NCBI RefSeq assembly: GCF_017875765.1
Contig: NZ_JAGGNA010000001.1
Location: 3,608,253 to 3,672,252, forward strand
Length of the DNA: 64,000 bases
Direction of reading: 5' to 3'
DNA from: Flavobacterium sp. CG_23.5
GTDB lineage: Bacteria; Bacteroidota; Bacteroidia; Flavobacteriales; Flavobacteriaceae
In this document: in pieces, positions 44,689-54,535 of the stretch
Layout of the letters: each line of letters starts with the position of its first letter
Numbering within the stretch: the stretch's first letter is position 1
The notes under the pieces: model-generated
Database searches by the model: none
Told to the model about the DNA's origin: nothing
What the model saw: the letters and a program-made list of their open reading frames with translations, nothing else
Position numbers and translations under genes: made by a program

Positions 44689-45210
44689 TTATTTAAGAAC
44701 TCGCATGTATTGAATCCAAGGACCAACTTCAGCTTGATACTGTTTAGCAATAACACGAACGATTTGAGAGGTATGGTTTAGATCATGCACCACCCATGCA
44801 GAAATTAATTGTGACAAGGTAACTGAACCTAATTCTGGATGGGTAGCTGTTTTAGATAATTGTTCGTTTGTTATTTTTAAAGAATGTAAAGCTGCTATGC
44901 TCGTAGCGCGAATTTGAACGAAATCATTCAATAATTGGTTAAGTGTTTTGCCTTTGCTTTTTTCGAGTTGGGCGAATCTATCGAGCGGTTCGAAATTTCG
45001 TACCACAAAATCAGAAAGGGCAACTTCAATACGAGGAATCCAGTTAGATTCATCGCAATGAATTAAATGACCAATTACATCGTAAGGTGACCAAGTATCG
45101 CTGCCTTCATTTTTTAAAGTCCAATTATCATTAAGATTGCGTAAAAGCGAATGAAGCGCCTTAGGTGTTCGTTCAAGAATTTCTATAGAATCACTTAGAG
45201 AGAATTTCAT
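44689..45210 (-). CDS. DinB-family protein (damage-inducible-like)
   Basis: The 173-residue protein has TWSPYDVIGHLIHCDESNWI and WVVHDLNHTSQIVRVIAKQY, the two histidine-bearing helices of DinB/YfiT proteins, plus the usual LDRFAQLEKSKGKTLNQLLN linker. It belongs to the metal-dependent S-transferase-like group. It lies 18 bp from the thiolase gene and 25 bp from the DUF1572 gene. Confidence 0.88.
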   Translation of the reverse strand: MKFSLSDSIEILERTPKALHSLLRNLNDNWTLKNEGSDTWSPYDVIGHLIHCDESNWIPRIEVALSDFVVRNFEPLDRFAQLEKSKGKTLNQLLNDFVQIRATSIAALHSLKITNEQLSKTATHPELGSVTLSQLISAWVVHDLNHTSQIVRVIAKQYQAEVGPWIQYMRVLK

Positions 45211-45228
45211 ATGTAGATAATTTTAAGA

Positions 45229-46092
45229 TTAGATTTTTTCGATTACAATTGTTGATGCACCGCCACCGCCGTTACAGATAGCCGCTATTCCATATTTGCC
45301 ACCGTCTTGTTGCAGGACTGAACCAAGTGTGCAAATAATACGTAGACCAGAAGCTCCCAAATAATGCCCTATAAATTCACCACCATATATATTTACCTTA
45401 TTAATATCAAAATCAAGGGTTTTTGGACTGGCTAAAATGACAGTAGCATAGGCTTCGGTTATTTCAATAAAATCAACGCCGTTAATTGTAAGCTTTGCCT
45501 GTTTTAATGCTTTTTTGATTGCAATTAATGGAGCTGTAGTAAAACATTCTGGTGCTTGTGTTGCATCAGCATACGAAATAATTTTTGCTAAAGGTTTTAA
45601 GTTATATTTTTCAGCCGCTTCTTTAGAAGCTAATAAAATTGCTGCTTCGGCATCATTTAAATTGCTGGCATTAGCAGCAGTTATACTTCCATTTTTATCG
45701 AAATAAGGATTGAGTTTAGAAACCTTTTCAGGAATGACTTTATTAATATCTTCATCATCATTGATGATGGTTTCTCCCATTTTGCGAGTTATTTTTATAG
45801 GTACAATTTCATTTTTAAATTTACCTTCTTTAGTTGCTTTTTTTGTTTTTGAATAAGATGAAAGAGCATATTCATCTTGTTGCTTGCGAGATAATCCATA
45901 TTTTTTCGCATACATTTCTGCATTATTACCCTTATAAACCGCACAAATTGTATTTGGATCTATAGTAACAGATTGATAAGCTTCTTTGATTGCTAAAGCT
46001 TCTAATTGTTTTGATGAATATTTCTCAAGATTTTCTAAAAATCCGCCAATTGGAGCACGTTTAGCAGCTATGATATATACTTCGTTCGTCAT
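45229..46092 (-). CDS. Internally deleted thiolase (acetyl-CoA acetyltransferase)
   Basis: Normal thiolases have about 390 residues; this frame has 287. The N-terminus (NEVYIIAAKRAPIGGFLENL) and the C-terminus (FIGHYLGASGLRIICTLGSV, AICNGGGGASTIVIEKI with the C-terminal Cys) are present. The part between VYKGN and AEMYAKKYG (residues ~52-58), which should carry the nucleophile Cys and the dimer loop, is missing; the deletion is in frame. The usual NEAFA and GHPxG motifs have become TEAYA and GHYLG. An active thiolase is unlikely. It is the first gene of the operon. Confidence 0.88.
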   Translation of the reverse strand: MTNEVYIIAAKRAPIGGFLENLEKYSSKQLEALAIKEAYQSVTIDPNTICAVYKGNNAEMYAKKYGLSRKQQDEYALSSYSKTKKATKEGKFKNEIVPIKITRKMGETIINDDEDINKVIPEKVSKLNPYFDKNGSITAANASNLNDAEAAILLASKEAAEKYNLKPLAKIISYADATQAPECFTTAPLIAIKKALKQAKLTINGVDFIEITEAYATVILASPKTLDFDINKVNIYGGEFIGHYLGASGLRIICTLGSVLQQDGGKYGIAAICNGGGGASTIVIEKI

Positions 46093-46115
46093 TAATTTAA
46101 TTTTTAGTTTATTAT

Positions 46116-46139
46116 ATAATATACCAATCGGTATATTAT
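46116..46139. promoter_or_regulatory. TetR operator candidate before the operon
   Basis: ATAATATACC, spacer AATC and GGTATATTAT make a perfect inverted repeat, 24 bp upstream of the thiolase-like gene. It shares the half site AATATACC with the palindrome upstream of tetR at 46778-46801, so the adjacent TetR protein would bind both. Confidence 0.8.
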
Positions 46140-46152
46140 TTTTTAAATTTTT

Positions 46153-46743
46153 TTAGGCTTTTAACTCTTTAATCATTTTTTCTAAAAAATCCATAGTGAA
46201 ATTTAGCACTGTTGAATCACCAGTAACTTTAGCTTGCATAACAGCACCTTCGATAAGCGACATTAAGATTGCTGAAAATTCAGCCGCATTTGTGGTGGCT
46301 TTAATCTCATTTGTTTTAATTCCAATTTCAATATATTGTTCTAAAGATGTTTGCCATAACTTAAGGGCATTTACCGCTTTTTTTCTTAACATTGGATGCG
46401 TGTCGTCAGCTTCAGAAGATGTATTTAATATTGGGCATCCTGCCTTCAGAAATGATAACTTTAGAAAATTTCTGTATGTTTCAGTATAAACCAAAAGTTT
46501 ATCAATCATTTTTGGTCTAGCTTCAATTTTTAGTCTAATATAAGATACAATTGCGCCAAAATTATGATCAAAAGCAGCTAAAGCTACTTCATCTTTGTTT
46601 TCGAAATTACCATAAATACTGCCTTTGGTTAAACCAGTAGCATGCATTATGTCATTCATAGAAGTACCCATATATCCTTTGGCATTGAATATTGGAGCTG
46701 TTTTTTCGATTATGAATTGTTTTGTACGTTCTGCTTTTGACAT
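46153..46743 (-). CDS. TetR-family transcriptional repressor
   Basis: The 196-residue protein (ATG at 46743; a TTG at 46749 adds two residues) has the TetR HTH (SMNDIMHATGLTKGSIYGNF) at about residues 25-50 and a C-terminal ligand domain with GAVMQAKVTGDSTVLNFTMD. A -7 box TATATTTG on the minus strand (46767-46774) lies next to a palindrome, so autorepression is likely. It is upstream of the operon on the same strand, with a second operator in the gap to its first gene. The inducer is unknown. Confidence 0.9.
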   Translation of the reverse strand: MSKAERTKQFIIEKTAPIFNAKGYMGTSMNDIMHATGLTKGSIYGNFENKDEVALAAFDHNFGAIVSYIRLKIEARPKMIDKLLVYTETYRNFLKLSFLKAGCPILNTSSEADDTHPMLRKKAVNALKLWQTSLEQYIEIGIKTNEIKATTNAAEFSAILMSLIEGAVMQAKVTGDSTVLNFTMDFLEKMIKELKA

Positions 46744-46777
46744 TATCAAATGGTATTAATTTAATACAAATATAATT

Positions 46778-46801
46778 AAAATATACCATATGGTATATTT
46801 T
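46778..46801. promoter_or_regulatory. TetR autoregulatory operator candidate
   Basis: AATATACCATATGGTATATT is the core of a 24-bp perfect palindrome 34 bp upstream of tetR, just upstream of its TATATTTG -7 box. The half site AATATACC equals that at 46116-46139, but here the halves are joined by CAT/ATG (a tighter arrangement). Confidence 0.85.
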
Positions 46802-47592
46802 TTTTAAAAAAGATATTTAAACTAGTTTTGTTATTAATGATTAATGGTTGGATTCAAAAGTTAGTGAAAAATGCTTACACTTGGAGAAAGCAATTATTTT
46901 TCCCCTATTTTAGCAAAAAATACTTACTACCATTGAAAAGAAATTAATGGGGGAGTTGTTTCGAAGAATTGAAAGCTGCAGGAACAAAAGGCGATAGTAT
47001 AAACGCGTGTGGCGAGTTGTACCGTTCTGGAAATGGCTATTACCTAGTTTCAGCCAATGATTTCAAAACGAAATCGGCTATTGATGAATTTCGGTTTTGG
47101 TACTTTCTAGAATTTCTTAGGCCGCTTTCTAATATACTCTTTGGGCGATTTATGATAATTAAAGACAGGACATTTAATTGATTTAAAGCAATTAAATGCA
47201 CAAACTAGTTATGTTAAAATATTTTTGTAATTTCATAATTTGGAACTGAAGATTGGAATAATTGCTAATTTTATTTTTTACATTTTATTCCTTTTTATTG
47301 TGGTATTAGGCTTTGTGAAAATAGTATAGTTTTAATTTAATTAGTTTGCCTTACCTACTGCTGAACACACTATTTTTATTGCTTCACTTCAACAACTTAG
47401 TAATTTAGAATTCTTTCGTTTATTGACTAGTAAGCGGATTTGCTATTGGATATGGTTATAAAAATTTAATCAACTTTACGCATACTACCATAAACTGATT
47501 AGTTGCAAAAAGCGATTTAGAAGATTTACTGATGCGAATTTAGTTTGTTTTCTTTCCGACGTTACAAGCAAAGCAGAAATTAACACCCAGAT
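46802..47592. other. Intergenic stretch with one unassigned frame
   Basis: A plus-strand frame from about 46948 to 47181 (KAAGTKGDSINACGELYRSG and NGYYLVSANDFKTKSAIDEF) has coding-like composition in its first half, but no ATG start, and I do not recognise it. It may be a gene fragment. The remainder is AT-rich with nothing convincing. Confidence 0.35.
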
Positions 47593-49062
47593 TCATAATT
47601 GACTTCTCTTCAACGCCGTGATTAATTCTACCAAATCGACTACAGCATAAGTTGAAGCATAGTCTGATACAGCATATGGCAAAATTAAGCTGTTATTGTG
47701 AATAATCGAACCGCAGGAGTACACGACATTGGGTACATATCCTTCCCGTTCATCCTCAAGTGGCGAGAGCAATGGCTCTTTTAGCCTTCCTATTTCCTTC
47801 GAAGGATCATCAAGATCAAATAGCGAAGCGCCTATGCAATAGCGTCTCATGGCGCCAACCCCATGAGTAATGACCAACCAGCCTTCTTCAGTCCATAGTG
47901 GCGAACCGCAGTTTCCAAGTTGTATAAATTCCCACGGATAGCGGGGCTGCTGAATCATAACTGGATTATTCCATTGCGTTGGCCGATCAGAATACATAAG
48001 GTAATTATTTATACCATCAATTCTGGATAGCATGGCATATTTTCCATTGATTTTTCTCGGGAATATTGCCAAATTTTTATTTTGAGCTCCGGCTCCGTGT
48101 AACGGCAGGACACGGAACGAATAAAAGTCTTCAGTAACAATCAGTTTTGGAAGAATTGTATGTCCATTATAGGCGGTATATGTTGCGATTATTTTTTCCG
48201 ATTTATCATCATCCATAAAGCGCACAAAACGAGCATCTTCAATACCGCGACTTTCAGCATCTGAAATGGGAAATATAACACGTTCTGTGATATCAGAATC
48301 GTGTTTGAATTGTAAATCATAAAATGAATCTGCCAACCAAAGTATTTCCTCAAGTGCGGTTCTCCTTTCTTGGCGAATCGTTTGGTTGTTTAAGGCTTTA
48401 TTTATCAAATTTTTTAACACTGAATACTCAAATTGATCAGGTAGTTCTAGCATAATTTGGGCGCAATATTTATCTGAAGTATGCATTTCTGCCAACTTAG
48501 AGATAAATCGTTTTTTGTTAAATAATCTTTTGTGTGTAATATCTGCTTTGTCAATATTACTTCCAATTTTCAGTATGTGGAGGTCATTATTTTTATCTAG
48601 TATTCCTCTTCTAAAGACGATCGACGAGATATGACCTTCCCCTGTTGCACGAAAAGATATGATGATGCGCTTCTCTCCGTTTTGGAGATTTGATTGATCA
48701 AAATCTTCAACAATGGAAGGATTAAAAAAGGCAGCAGATTCTATTGCATATTCCATTGTGCAATAGGAACCGATAAGCATCTTTCGTTCATTTGATAGGC
48801 TGTCATAATTGATTTTCATCCCTTCTATTAAGGCTTTAATTTTTTCGCAATTTTTAAAAAATGTATGTGAAATATTCCGATGTCGTCTGGCAAACTCCTG
48901 AAGTGTGTGCTCTAAGGAGTCCGTCACTTGTTTTTCATTCAATATCATTATATGACTTAGCATTTTTTGAGTAGGTTCAATACCATTCATAAAATACCGA
49001 GCAACAACTCTACGACAATCAGGAACAAATTTTATGTTTTTTCTAATAACAGTAACTCGCAT
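47593..49062 (-). CDS. GH130-family glycoside phosphorylase, mannoside type
   Basis: The 489-residue protein belongs to the mannosyl phosphorylase family: the five-bladed beta-propeller carries ESRGIEDARFVRF with the catalytic Asp, YPWEFIQLGNCGSPLWTEEG and GVGAMRRYCIGASLFDLDDP. The first 190 residues form an extra helical domain. GH130 enzymes cleave beta-mannosidic bonds with phosphate, giving mannose 1-phosphate. It is divergent from a DUF892 gene and near a GT4 fusion protein, a pairing seen in Bacteroidota that suggests reversible storage or degradation of a mannoside. Confidence 0.9.
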   Translation of the reverse strand: MRVTVIRKNIKFVPDCRRVVARYFMNGIEPTQKMLSHIMILNEKQVTDSLEHTLQEFARRHRNISHTFFKNCEKIKALIEGMKINYDSLSNERKMLIGSYCTMEYAIESAAFFNPSIVEDFDQSNLQNGEKRIIISFRATGEGHISSIVFRRGILDKNNDLHILKIGSNIDKADITHKRLFNKKRFISKLAEMHTSDKYCAQIMLELPDQFEYSVLKNLINKALNNQTIRQERRTALEEILWLADSFYDLQFKHDSDITERVIFPISDAESRGIEDARFVRFMDDDKSEKIIATYTAYNGHTILPKLIVTEDFYSFRVLPLHGAGAQNKNLAIFPRKINGKYAMLSRIDGINNYLMYSDRPTQWNNPVMIQQPRYPWEFIQLGNCGSPLWTEEGWLVITHGVGAMRRYCIGASLFDLDDPSKEIGRLKEPLLSPLEDEREGYVPNVVYSCGSIIHNNSLILPYAVSDYASTYAVVDLVELITALKRSQL

Positions 49063-50110
49063 AATTTTGTATTTAAATTATAGTGAAATAAATTTCCTTT
49101 ATTATGGATTACGTAAACGTCGTTATTATAGGTTAGTGCTCGCTCTTTCAAGTTTTAAATAATTCTGTTAGCGGACTTTTTAAAATACATATAGTTACTC
49201 TTTACCCTAAAATTTTTTAAACGTTTAGTTGCTCAAACGAATTGGTTAATTAAGGAGATTATATTATTGAAATGATAAATCAAACAGATTTACTTAATCT
49301 AACACTATCTTGTTGATTTTTCAAATTTTTATTTGTTTTTACAACAAATTGTTTTAAAAAGGGGGCACTTATAATATTCAAATTTTAACTTCACGACTAT
49401 ATCAAAATTACAAAATAATAATATTAAAATAAAGTATAACTACCTGCTTTAAAGCAGGTGTTTTTTGTTACATCAGAATATTGAAATTTAAATATTCATT
49501 TCGATTAGTTCTCCCTTGCCGGAAATCAGTTGCCAAGCAGCGAACCAATCGGGCAATTTTTTTTTCTTTTACAAGATTTATAATTTTTTAGGGGGAACGT
49601 AAATAGATCTCCTTCAAGTTCTTCAATGCCTATTTACTATGTCAATTTTTTACCTCATTGCGCTCTTTTCGATTGGAAATAACTCTGTCCACAATCATCT
49701 GGTATTTTAATTTATTCTGAATATCATATATATTATCTAAAATTATATATGAGTATCAAACTATTATTAAATTATCGTAGCATGAATTTAATTATAAAAT
49801 TAAGCCGGTTTTTCCTATTTAATTCTTAAAACATAGTTCAAACTTTATATTTCGAACCTTGTTAAAATTTATTGATGAACTTTCAAATCCATCTCGTTTG
49901 AAAAATCTTATGAAAATCGACTTACTAAATTCATTTAACACTACTTTCATCAAAAATTGAATATCGGTTCTGTTTTTTTTATATATTAGTATTATTGTTT
50001 TGTAATACTTTGATTTACAATCGAGTAAATGTTAAATTAGTAGTAAAGGTTTTGTAAATAATAGTTATAATTTCTCTAAATTTTGTCACCCACAAGTTAA
50101 TTCTAAAGTC
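49063..50110. other. Long divergent intergenic region
   Basis: The 1-kb stretch between the GH130 and the DUF892 genes has no supported frame. It contains the hairpin at 49442-49466 and, near 49515-49555, TTGCC...GGCAA followed by a T-run. Either could end a small plus-strand transcript. Confidence 0.45.
49442..49466 (+). terminator. Palindromic terminator in the 49-50 kb gap
   Basis: ACCTGCTTTAAAGCAGGT is a perfect palindrome followed by G and six T residues. There is no gene upstream on the plus strand, so an unannotated small RNA might end here. Confidence 0.55.
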
Positions 50111-50677
50111 ATGAGTAAAACAAAAACAAAAACTGAAAAAAAACAAAGCGCAAACACCACAAAGTCAAAATCAAGTGTTGCTACTTCTTTACGAGAACTC
50201 TTTATTGACTCTCTAAAAGACATTTATTGGGCCGAAAAAGCTTTGACCAAGGCGATACGAAAAATGGTAGAAAGCGCTACTTCCAAAAAATTAATGGAAT
50301 GTTTAGAAGCACATTTAACCGAAACTGAACAACAGATAAAAAGGTTGGAAGAAATTTTTAATATTCTTGGAGAAAAGGTTGTCGCCAAAAAGTGTGTTGC
50401 TATGGAGGGATTAATCGAAGAAGGAAAATCTATAATGGATGAAACTGCCGAAGGTCCTGTTCGAGATGCAGGAATTATAGCAGCTGCCCAGAAAGTTGAA
50501 CATTATGAAATTGCTACCTATGGTACTTTAATATCCTTTGCAAAAACTTTATATGAAGTTGAAGTTGCAGATATCTTAGCTCAAACCTTGGAAGAAGAAA
50601 AACAAGCAGATGAAACCTTAAGCGATGCGGCATATAGTTCTATCAATTTTGATGCTGCAATGGCCGATGAAAACTAA
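50111..50677 (+). CDS. DUF892 (YciE-type) ferritin-like protein, copy 1
   Basis: The 188-residue protein has a lysine-rich start (MSKTKTKTEKKQSANTTKSK) and the ferritin-like four-helix part: LRELFIDSLKDIYWAEKALT, then HYEIATYGTLISFAKTLYEV with the metal-binding Glu/His. DUF892 proteins are stress-induced and can bind iron. A second copy is at 53948-54520. The GT4 fusion gene follows after 166 bp with a terminator hairpin in between. Confidence 0.9.
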   Translation: MSKTKTKTEKKQSANTTKSKSSVATSLRELFIDSLKDIYWAEKALTKAIRKMVESATSKKLMECLEAHLTETEQQIKRLEEIFNILGEKVVAKKCVAMEGLIEEGKSIMDETAEGPVRDAGIIAAAQKVEHYEIATYGTLISFAKTLYEVEVADILAQTLEEEKQADETLSDAAYSSINFDAAMADEN

Positions 50678-50744
50678 TACTTACGACCTCTAAATTTAAG
50701 ATTCAATTGGGTAAAATGATTTATCAGTGTCTATGATAACGAGG

Positions 50745-50792
50745 AACCCTTAATAAGAATGCTCATTGTAATTCTTAATTAAGGGTTTTTTA
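50745..50792 (+). terminator. Terminator after the DUF892 gene
   Basis: AACCCTTAATAAGAAT pairs with ATTCTTAATTAAGGGTT across a 10-nt loop, followed by TTTTT. It lies 68 bp after the stop of the DUF892 gene. Confidence 0.75.
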
Positions 50793-50843
50793 CCATTATC
50801 TGGATAAATTTAATTTTAAGTGAAAATATAAAAAATAAATAAG

Positions 50844-53123
50844 ATGAAAACTTTAACGACTAAATCAAAAATAGTATTTCTTTCAACTTACCCACCTACA
50901 CAATGTGGCATTGCTACTTTTACTGAAGATACAATTAATGCAATAAGCAAGGCTTATGGTAAAAGTATTGATTGTGAAATTTGTGAAATAACATTTAAAG
51001 GACAAGCTAATCCAAATTCTACTTATCATTTGCCTTCAAAAGATAAGGATGCCTACACTGAGATAGCCGCTAAGATTAATAAAGATTCTGCTGTCAAACT
51101 AGTGCATATTCAATATGAATTTGGCTTGTTTGGTGGTCAATACGGCGATTACCTATTAGATTTTTTAGATGAAATTAAAAAACCAATTGCCTATACTTTT
51201 CACAGCGTGATTGCAAAACCAAATAAAGAATTAAAAGCAATTGTACAATTAGTGAGCAGCTTTTCACAAGCTATTTTTGTGATGACTAATCAGTCCAAAA
51301 AAATTCTTGTTGAAGATTATGCAATAAATGAGAAACATATTTATTATGTACCTCACGGAACCCATTTAGTAAATTATGAGAATACTCAGAAAGCAAAGAA
51401 AAAACTACTTCTAGAAAATCGATTAATACTTTCTACTTTTGGATTGTTAGGAGAAGGCAAAAGTATTGAAACTGGATTAATGGCACTTCCTAAGATTGTT
51501 GAAAAATTTCCCAATGTATTATATTTAATCCTTGGAAAAACGCATCCTAATACAATTATCGATAATTTAGATTTGTATAGAAATTCATTAGAAGATCTTG
51601 TTATAAATTTAAATTTGGAGAATAACGTACGTTTTGTGAATGAATATTTAGAGGTAAATCAACTTTTAGATTATTTAAAGGCGACCGATATTTATTTATT
51701 TACCTCTAAAGACTCAAATCAGGCGGTTAGCGGTACGTTTTCTTATGCAATGAGTTGTTCGTGTCCTATTGTTGCCAGCAAGATTCCACATACACTTGAA
51801 AGTTTAACGTCGGATATTGGGATACTAGTCGATATTAAGAATGTGGATCAATTTGCCGTTGCCACTTTAAAATTATTAGCCGACTCTGGTTTAAGAGAGC
51901 ATATGGCTTTGAATGCTTACGCAAATACTACCCAGACTTCTTGGGAAAACACCGCAATAAAACATATAAAAGCGTATCAAAATATCTGCAAGGATTTGAA
52001 TGATATTAAATATTCTTATCCTAAAATAAAGATGGACCATCAAAAAGCCATGACTACAGATATAGGCATGCTTCAGTTTTGCAGGATTTCTGAACCAGAC
52101 TTCGATTCAGGATATACTTTGGATGATAATGCAAGAGCATTAATTACGATTTGTAAACACTTTCAGTTAACTGGAGATCGATCTGATTTTGCTTATATGA
52201 AAACCTATATGAATTTTATAGAGAGATGTCAAATGCCAAATGGAAAATTCATTAATTATGTGGATCAACACAATCATATTGAACCCAGAAATAGTAGTGA
52301 AAATCTTGAGGATTCCAACGGTCGGGCCATATGGGCTTTAGGTCACTTATTAACATTGAGCGAGAAATCGCTTCCTTATTCACTTATTTATAAAGCACAT
52401 TTATGTATGAATATGGCCTTATCATGTGCTGCAAATTTACATTCTCCAAGAGCTATTGGTTTTACAATTAAGGGGTTATTCTATCTATATAGCGCTATAC
52501 CATCCCAATTGGTGGCTCAGTTAATTGATGATTTGTCCCAAAAATTAACATCAAACTATTCTACATGTAGTTCCACTAATTGGAATTGGTTTGAGGATAA
52601 ATTAACGTATGCTAATAGTATTCTACCTGAAGCACTATTGTTATCTTTTTTAGTTACCGGTAAAAAAAGCACTAAAAGAATAGCTTTGGAAACAATGGAC
52701 TTTTTAATTTCAAAAATGTTTGTTGAAGGGAAGTTCAAAATTATTAGTAATAAAGGTTGGCATCAAAAGGGAGCGATTCCATATCAATATGGTGAGCAAC
52801 CTATTGAAGCCTGTTATATGATGCATGCTTTGGATCTATTTTACAAGTCATTTGAGGTTTCTATTTATAAAACCTATATGAAACTAGCATTTGAGTGGTT
52901 TTTGGGAAACAATCATTTAAATCAAATTATGTATAATCCAATCACTGGAGGTTGTTACGACGGACTGGAAAAAGAAAATGTTAATTTAAACCAAGGGGCA
53001 GAATCAACTGTTTGTTACTTATCTGCGCGTCTTTTGATAGAGACATATTCTTCAAAAGGAAGGAGCCTAGAACTAGGTAAAATTAAAAAAGGAGAAGTAA
53101 AAAGTTTTCTTTACAACTCTTAA
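50844..53123 (+). CDS. GT4 glycosyltransferase fused to an alpha/alpha-toroid domain
   Basis: The 759-residue protein begins as a GT4-type transferase (FLSTYPPTQCGIATFTEDTI, GLLGEGKSIETGLMALPKIV, and donor-binding SGTFSYAMSCSCPIVASKIP; residues 1-385). Residues 395-759 are helical and resemble an (alpha/alpha)6 toroid as in glycosidases (DFDSGYTLDDNARALITICK, NWFEDKLTYANSILPEALLL, KGWHQKGAIPYQYGEQPIEA). A fused transferase and glycosidase-like domain next to a GH130 phosphorylase is consistent with synthesis and turnover of a mannose-containing compound. The acceptor is unknown. Confidence 0.85.
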   Translation: MKTLTTKSKIVFLSTYPPTQCGIATFTEDTINAISKAYGKSIDCEICEITFKGQANPNSTYHLPSKDKDAYTEIAAKINKDSAVKLVHIQYEFGLFGGQYGDYLLDFLDEIKKPIAYTFHSVIAKPNKELKAIVQLVSSFSQAIFVMTNQSKKILVEDYAINEKHIYYVPHGTHLVNYENTQKAKKKLLLENRLILSTFGLLGEGKSIETGLMALPKIVEKFPNVLYLILGKTHPNTIIDNLDLYRNSLEDLVINLNLENNVRFVNEYLEVNQLLDYLKATDIYLFTSKDSNQAVSGTFSYAMSCSCPIVASKIPHTLESLTSDIGILVDIKNVDQFAVATLKLLADSGLREHMALNAYANTTQTSWENTAIKHIKAYQNICKDLNDIKYSYPKIKMDHQKAMTTDIGMLQFCRISEPDFDSGYTLDDNARALITICKHFQLTGDRSDFAYMKTYMNFIERCQMPNGKFINYVDQHNHIEPRNSSENLEDSNGRAIWALGHLLTLSEKSLPYSLIYKAHLCMNMALSCAANLHSPRAIGFTIKGLFYLYSAIPSQLVAQLIDDLSQKLTSNYSTCSSTNWNWFEDKLTYANSILPEALLLSFLVTGKKSTKRIALETMDFLISKMFVEGKFKIISNKGWHQKGAIPYQYGEQPIEACYMMHALDLFYKSFEVSIYKTYMKLAFEWFLGNNHLNQIMYNPITGGCYDGLEKENVNLNQGAESTVCYLSARLLIETYSSKGRSLELGKIKKGEVKSFLYNS

Positions 53124-53947
53124 AAAGTTATGTAGTTTTATAAAACAATATTGTAAATACAAAGTCTAACCAGTTACGAGAAAGATTTAATGCATTCACA
53201 ATTGAAATGCTAAAAATTGCTTTAATTTCAATCCTTTGTATTTACGATCTCTTGCTGAAATTTAATTTTATAAAGTAGTATAGGATTATTTTAAGCTTTT
53301 AGAATAGACAGCGATTTTTTGGTACGCATAATAAAAATGTTAACTTCTACCTTTTCCTGTTGTAGTATAACATCTCTCATTAGAGCTTAGGCTATATATG
53401 CCCCTTTGTACGGTTGTACATAATAGGATTGTTAGTGCTACAAAGTGTCCATATCTTTTTTCATAGCAGAACGTAATATATCAATCATATTACTATTAAT
53501 GGAACTTTCTACTTCAAAAACCCCGTATTCCATAATAATGTAATACATTCAATTTTGTAAGCTTTAATACTATAAGAATAGATAACTTCCATTAGCTTAT
53601 TTTCGTTGCTTCTTTTAAAATTCATATTAGAGTGTTCTTTTTCATTAAGCATTTCCAAAGGATAACTACTATATTTTAAAGCCTATAGGAGAAATTTAGG
53701 AATATTTATTTACCTAAAACCAATTGATCCTGATTAAAATGATTTTATAGTAAATAGTGAAGGTTGTGGTAATGGTTGTGCATTTTAGATGTCTGCTGCT
53801 ACCCAATTGTAAAATATCTAAATTGTGATTGGTTTAAATCGATAGTAATTCATATATGATATTGCAAAAAAAAATCTGCAGTTTATGCAGATTTTTGTTA
53901 ATGAAGGACCATTTTTATATTTTTTTTTCGCTGATATGAATTCTATA
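53124..53947. other. Intergenic stretch between convergent genes
   Basis: No supported gene. The only clear structure is the terminator at 53870-53900. Several in-frame stops in all six frames and high AT content argue against coding. Confidence 0.5.
53870..53900. terminator. Bidirectional terminator
   Basis: AAAAATCTGCA and TGCAGATTTTT pair perfectly around GTTTA and have A/T runs on both sides, so transcription from either strand could end here. It lies 50 bp past the stop of the minus-strand DUF892 gene. Confidence 0.85.
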
Positions 53948-54520
53948 CTATTTTGCGGCAACAATATTGACGGCATTGAGTGCAATATCATTTAACACGC
54001 AATCCGCTTCTTTTTCCTCGGCCAAGGTTTGTGTTAGTAATTTTGCAACATCATTTTCACCAAGTGTTTTGGCAAATGCTACTAAGGTGCCATATGTTGC
54101 TATTTCATAATGTTCAATTTTTTGCGAAGCAGCAATAATTCCAGCATCACGAACAGCGCCCGGCATTGTTTCTTCCAAAATGCTGTCGCCTTCTTTTAAT
54201 AGGCCGGACATCGCTTCGCATTTTTTTCCTTCTGCTTTTTCGCCAAGAAGGTCAAAAATCTTCTCAAGACGGAGTACCTGATTTTTAGTCACAGCCAAAT
54301 GTTCTTTAATTGCAGAAACTAAACTTGCTGCCGTTGCGTTAGCACCCATCTTTGGCAAAGCGCCGACAAGGGCATTTTCCGCCCAAAAAATATCTTTTAA
54401 GCTGTCAATAAATAAGTCTTTTAGTTCTGAAGCAGCTTTGCTAGATGGTTGAACAAAAAGATTTTTATTGTTAGTACCATTGCTAGTTTTTTCGTGGTTT
54501 GAATTTTCTGAATTTTTCAT
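53948..54520 (-). CDS. DUF892 (YciE-type) ferritin-like protein, copy 2
   Basis: The 190-residue protein parallels copy 1: LKDLFIDSLKDIFWAENALV, KIFDLLGEKAEGKKCEAMSG and HYEIATYGTLVAFAKTLGEN. It starts 15 bp after the stop of the catalase gene on the same strand, suggesting one oxidative-stress operon. Sequestration of iron released by peroxide stress is a plausible role. Confidence 0.9.
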   Translation of the reverse strand: MKNSENSNHEKTSNGTNNKNLFVQPSSKAASELKDLFIDSLKDIFWAENALVGALPKMGANATAASLVSAIKEHLAVTKNQVLRLEKIFDLLGEKAEGKKCEAMSGLLKEGDSILEETMPGAVRDAGIIAASQKIEHYEIATYGTLVAFAKTLGENDVAKLLTQTLAEEKEADCVLNDIALNAVNIVAAK

Positions 54521-54535
54521 AAAATTTGATTTATG

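Noticed and set aside
46969..47181. 71-codon plus-strand frame starting with TTG
   Set aside because: Partly coding-like, but no ATG, no family and no neighbours; left as a possible gene fragment only.
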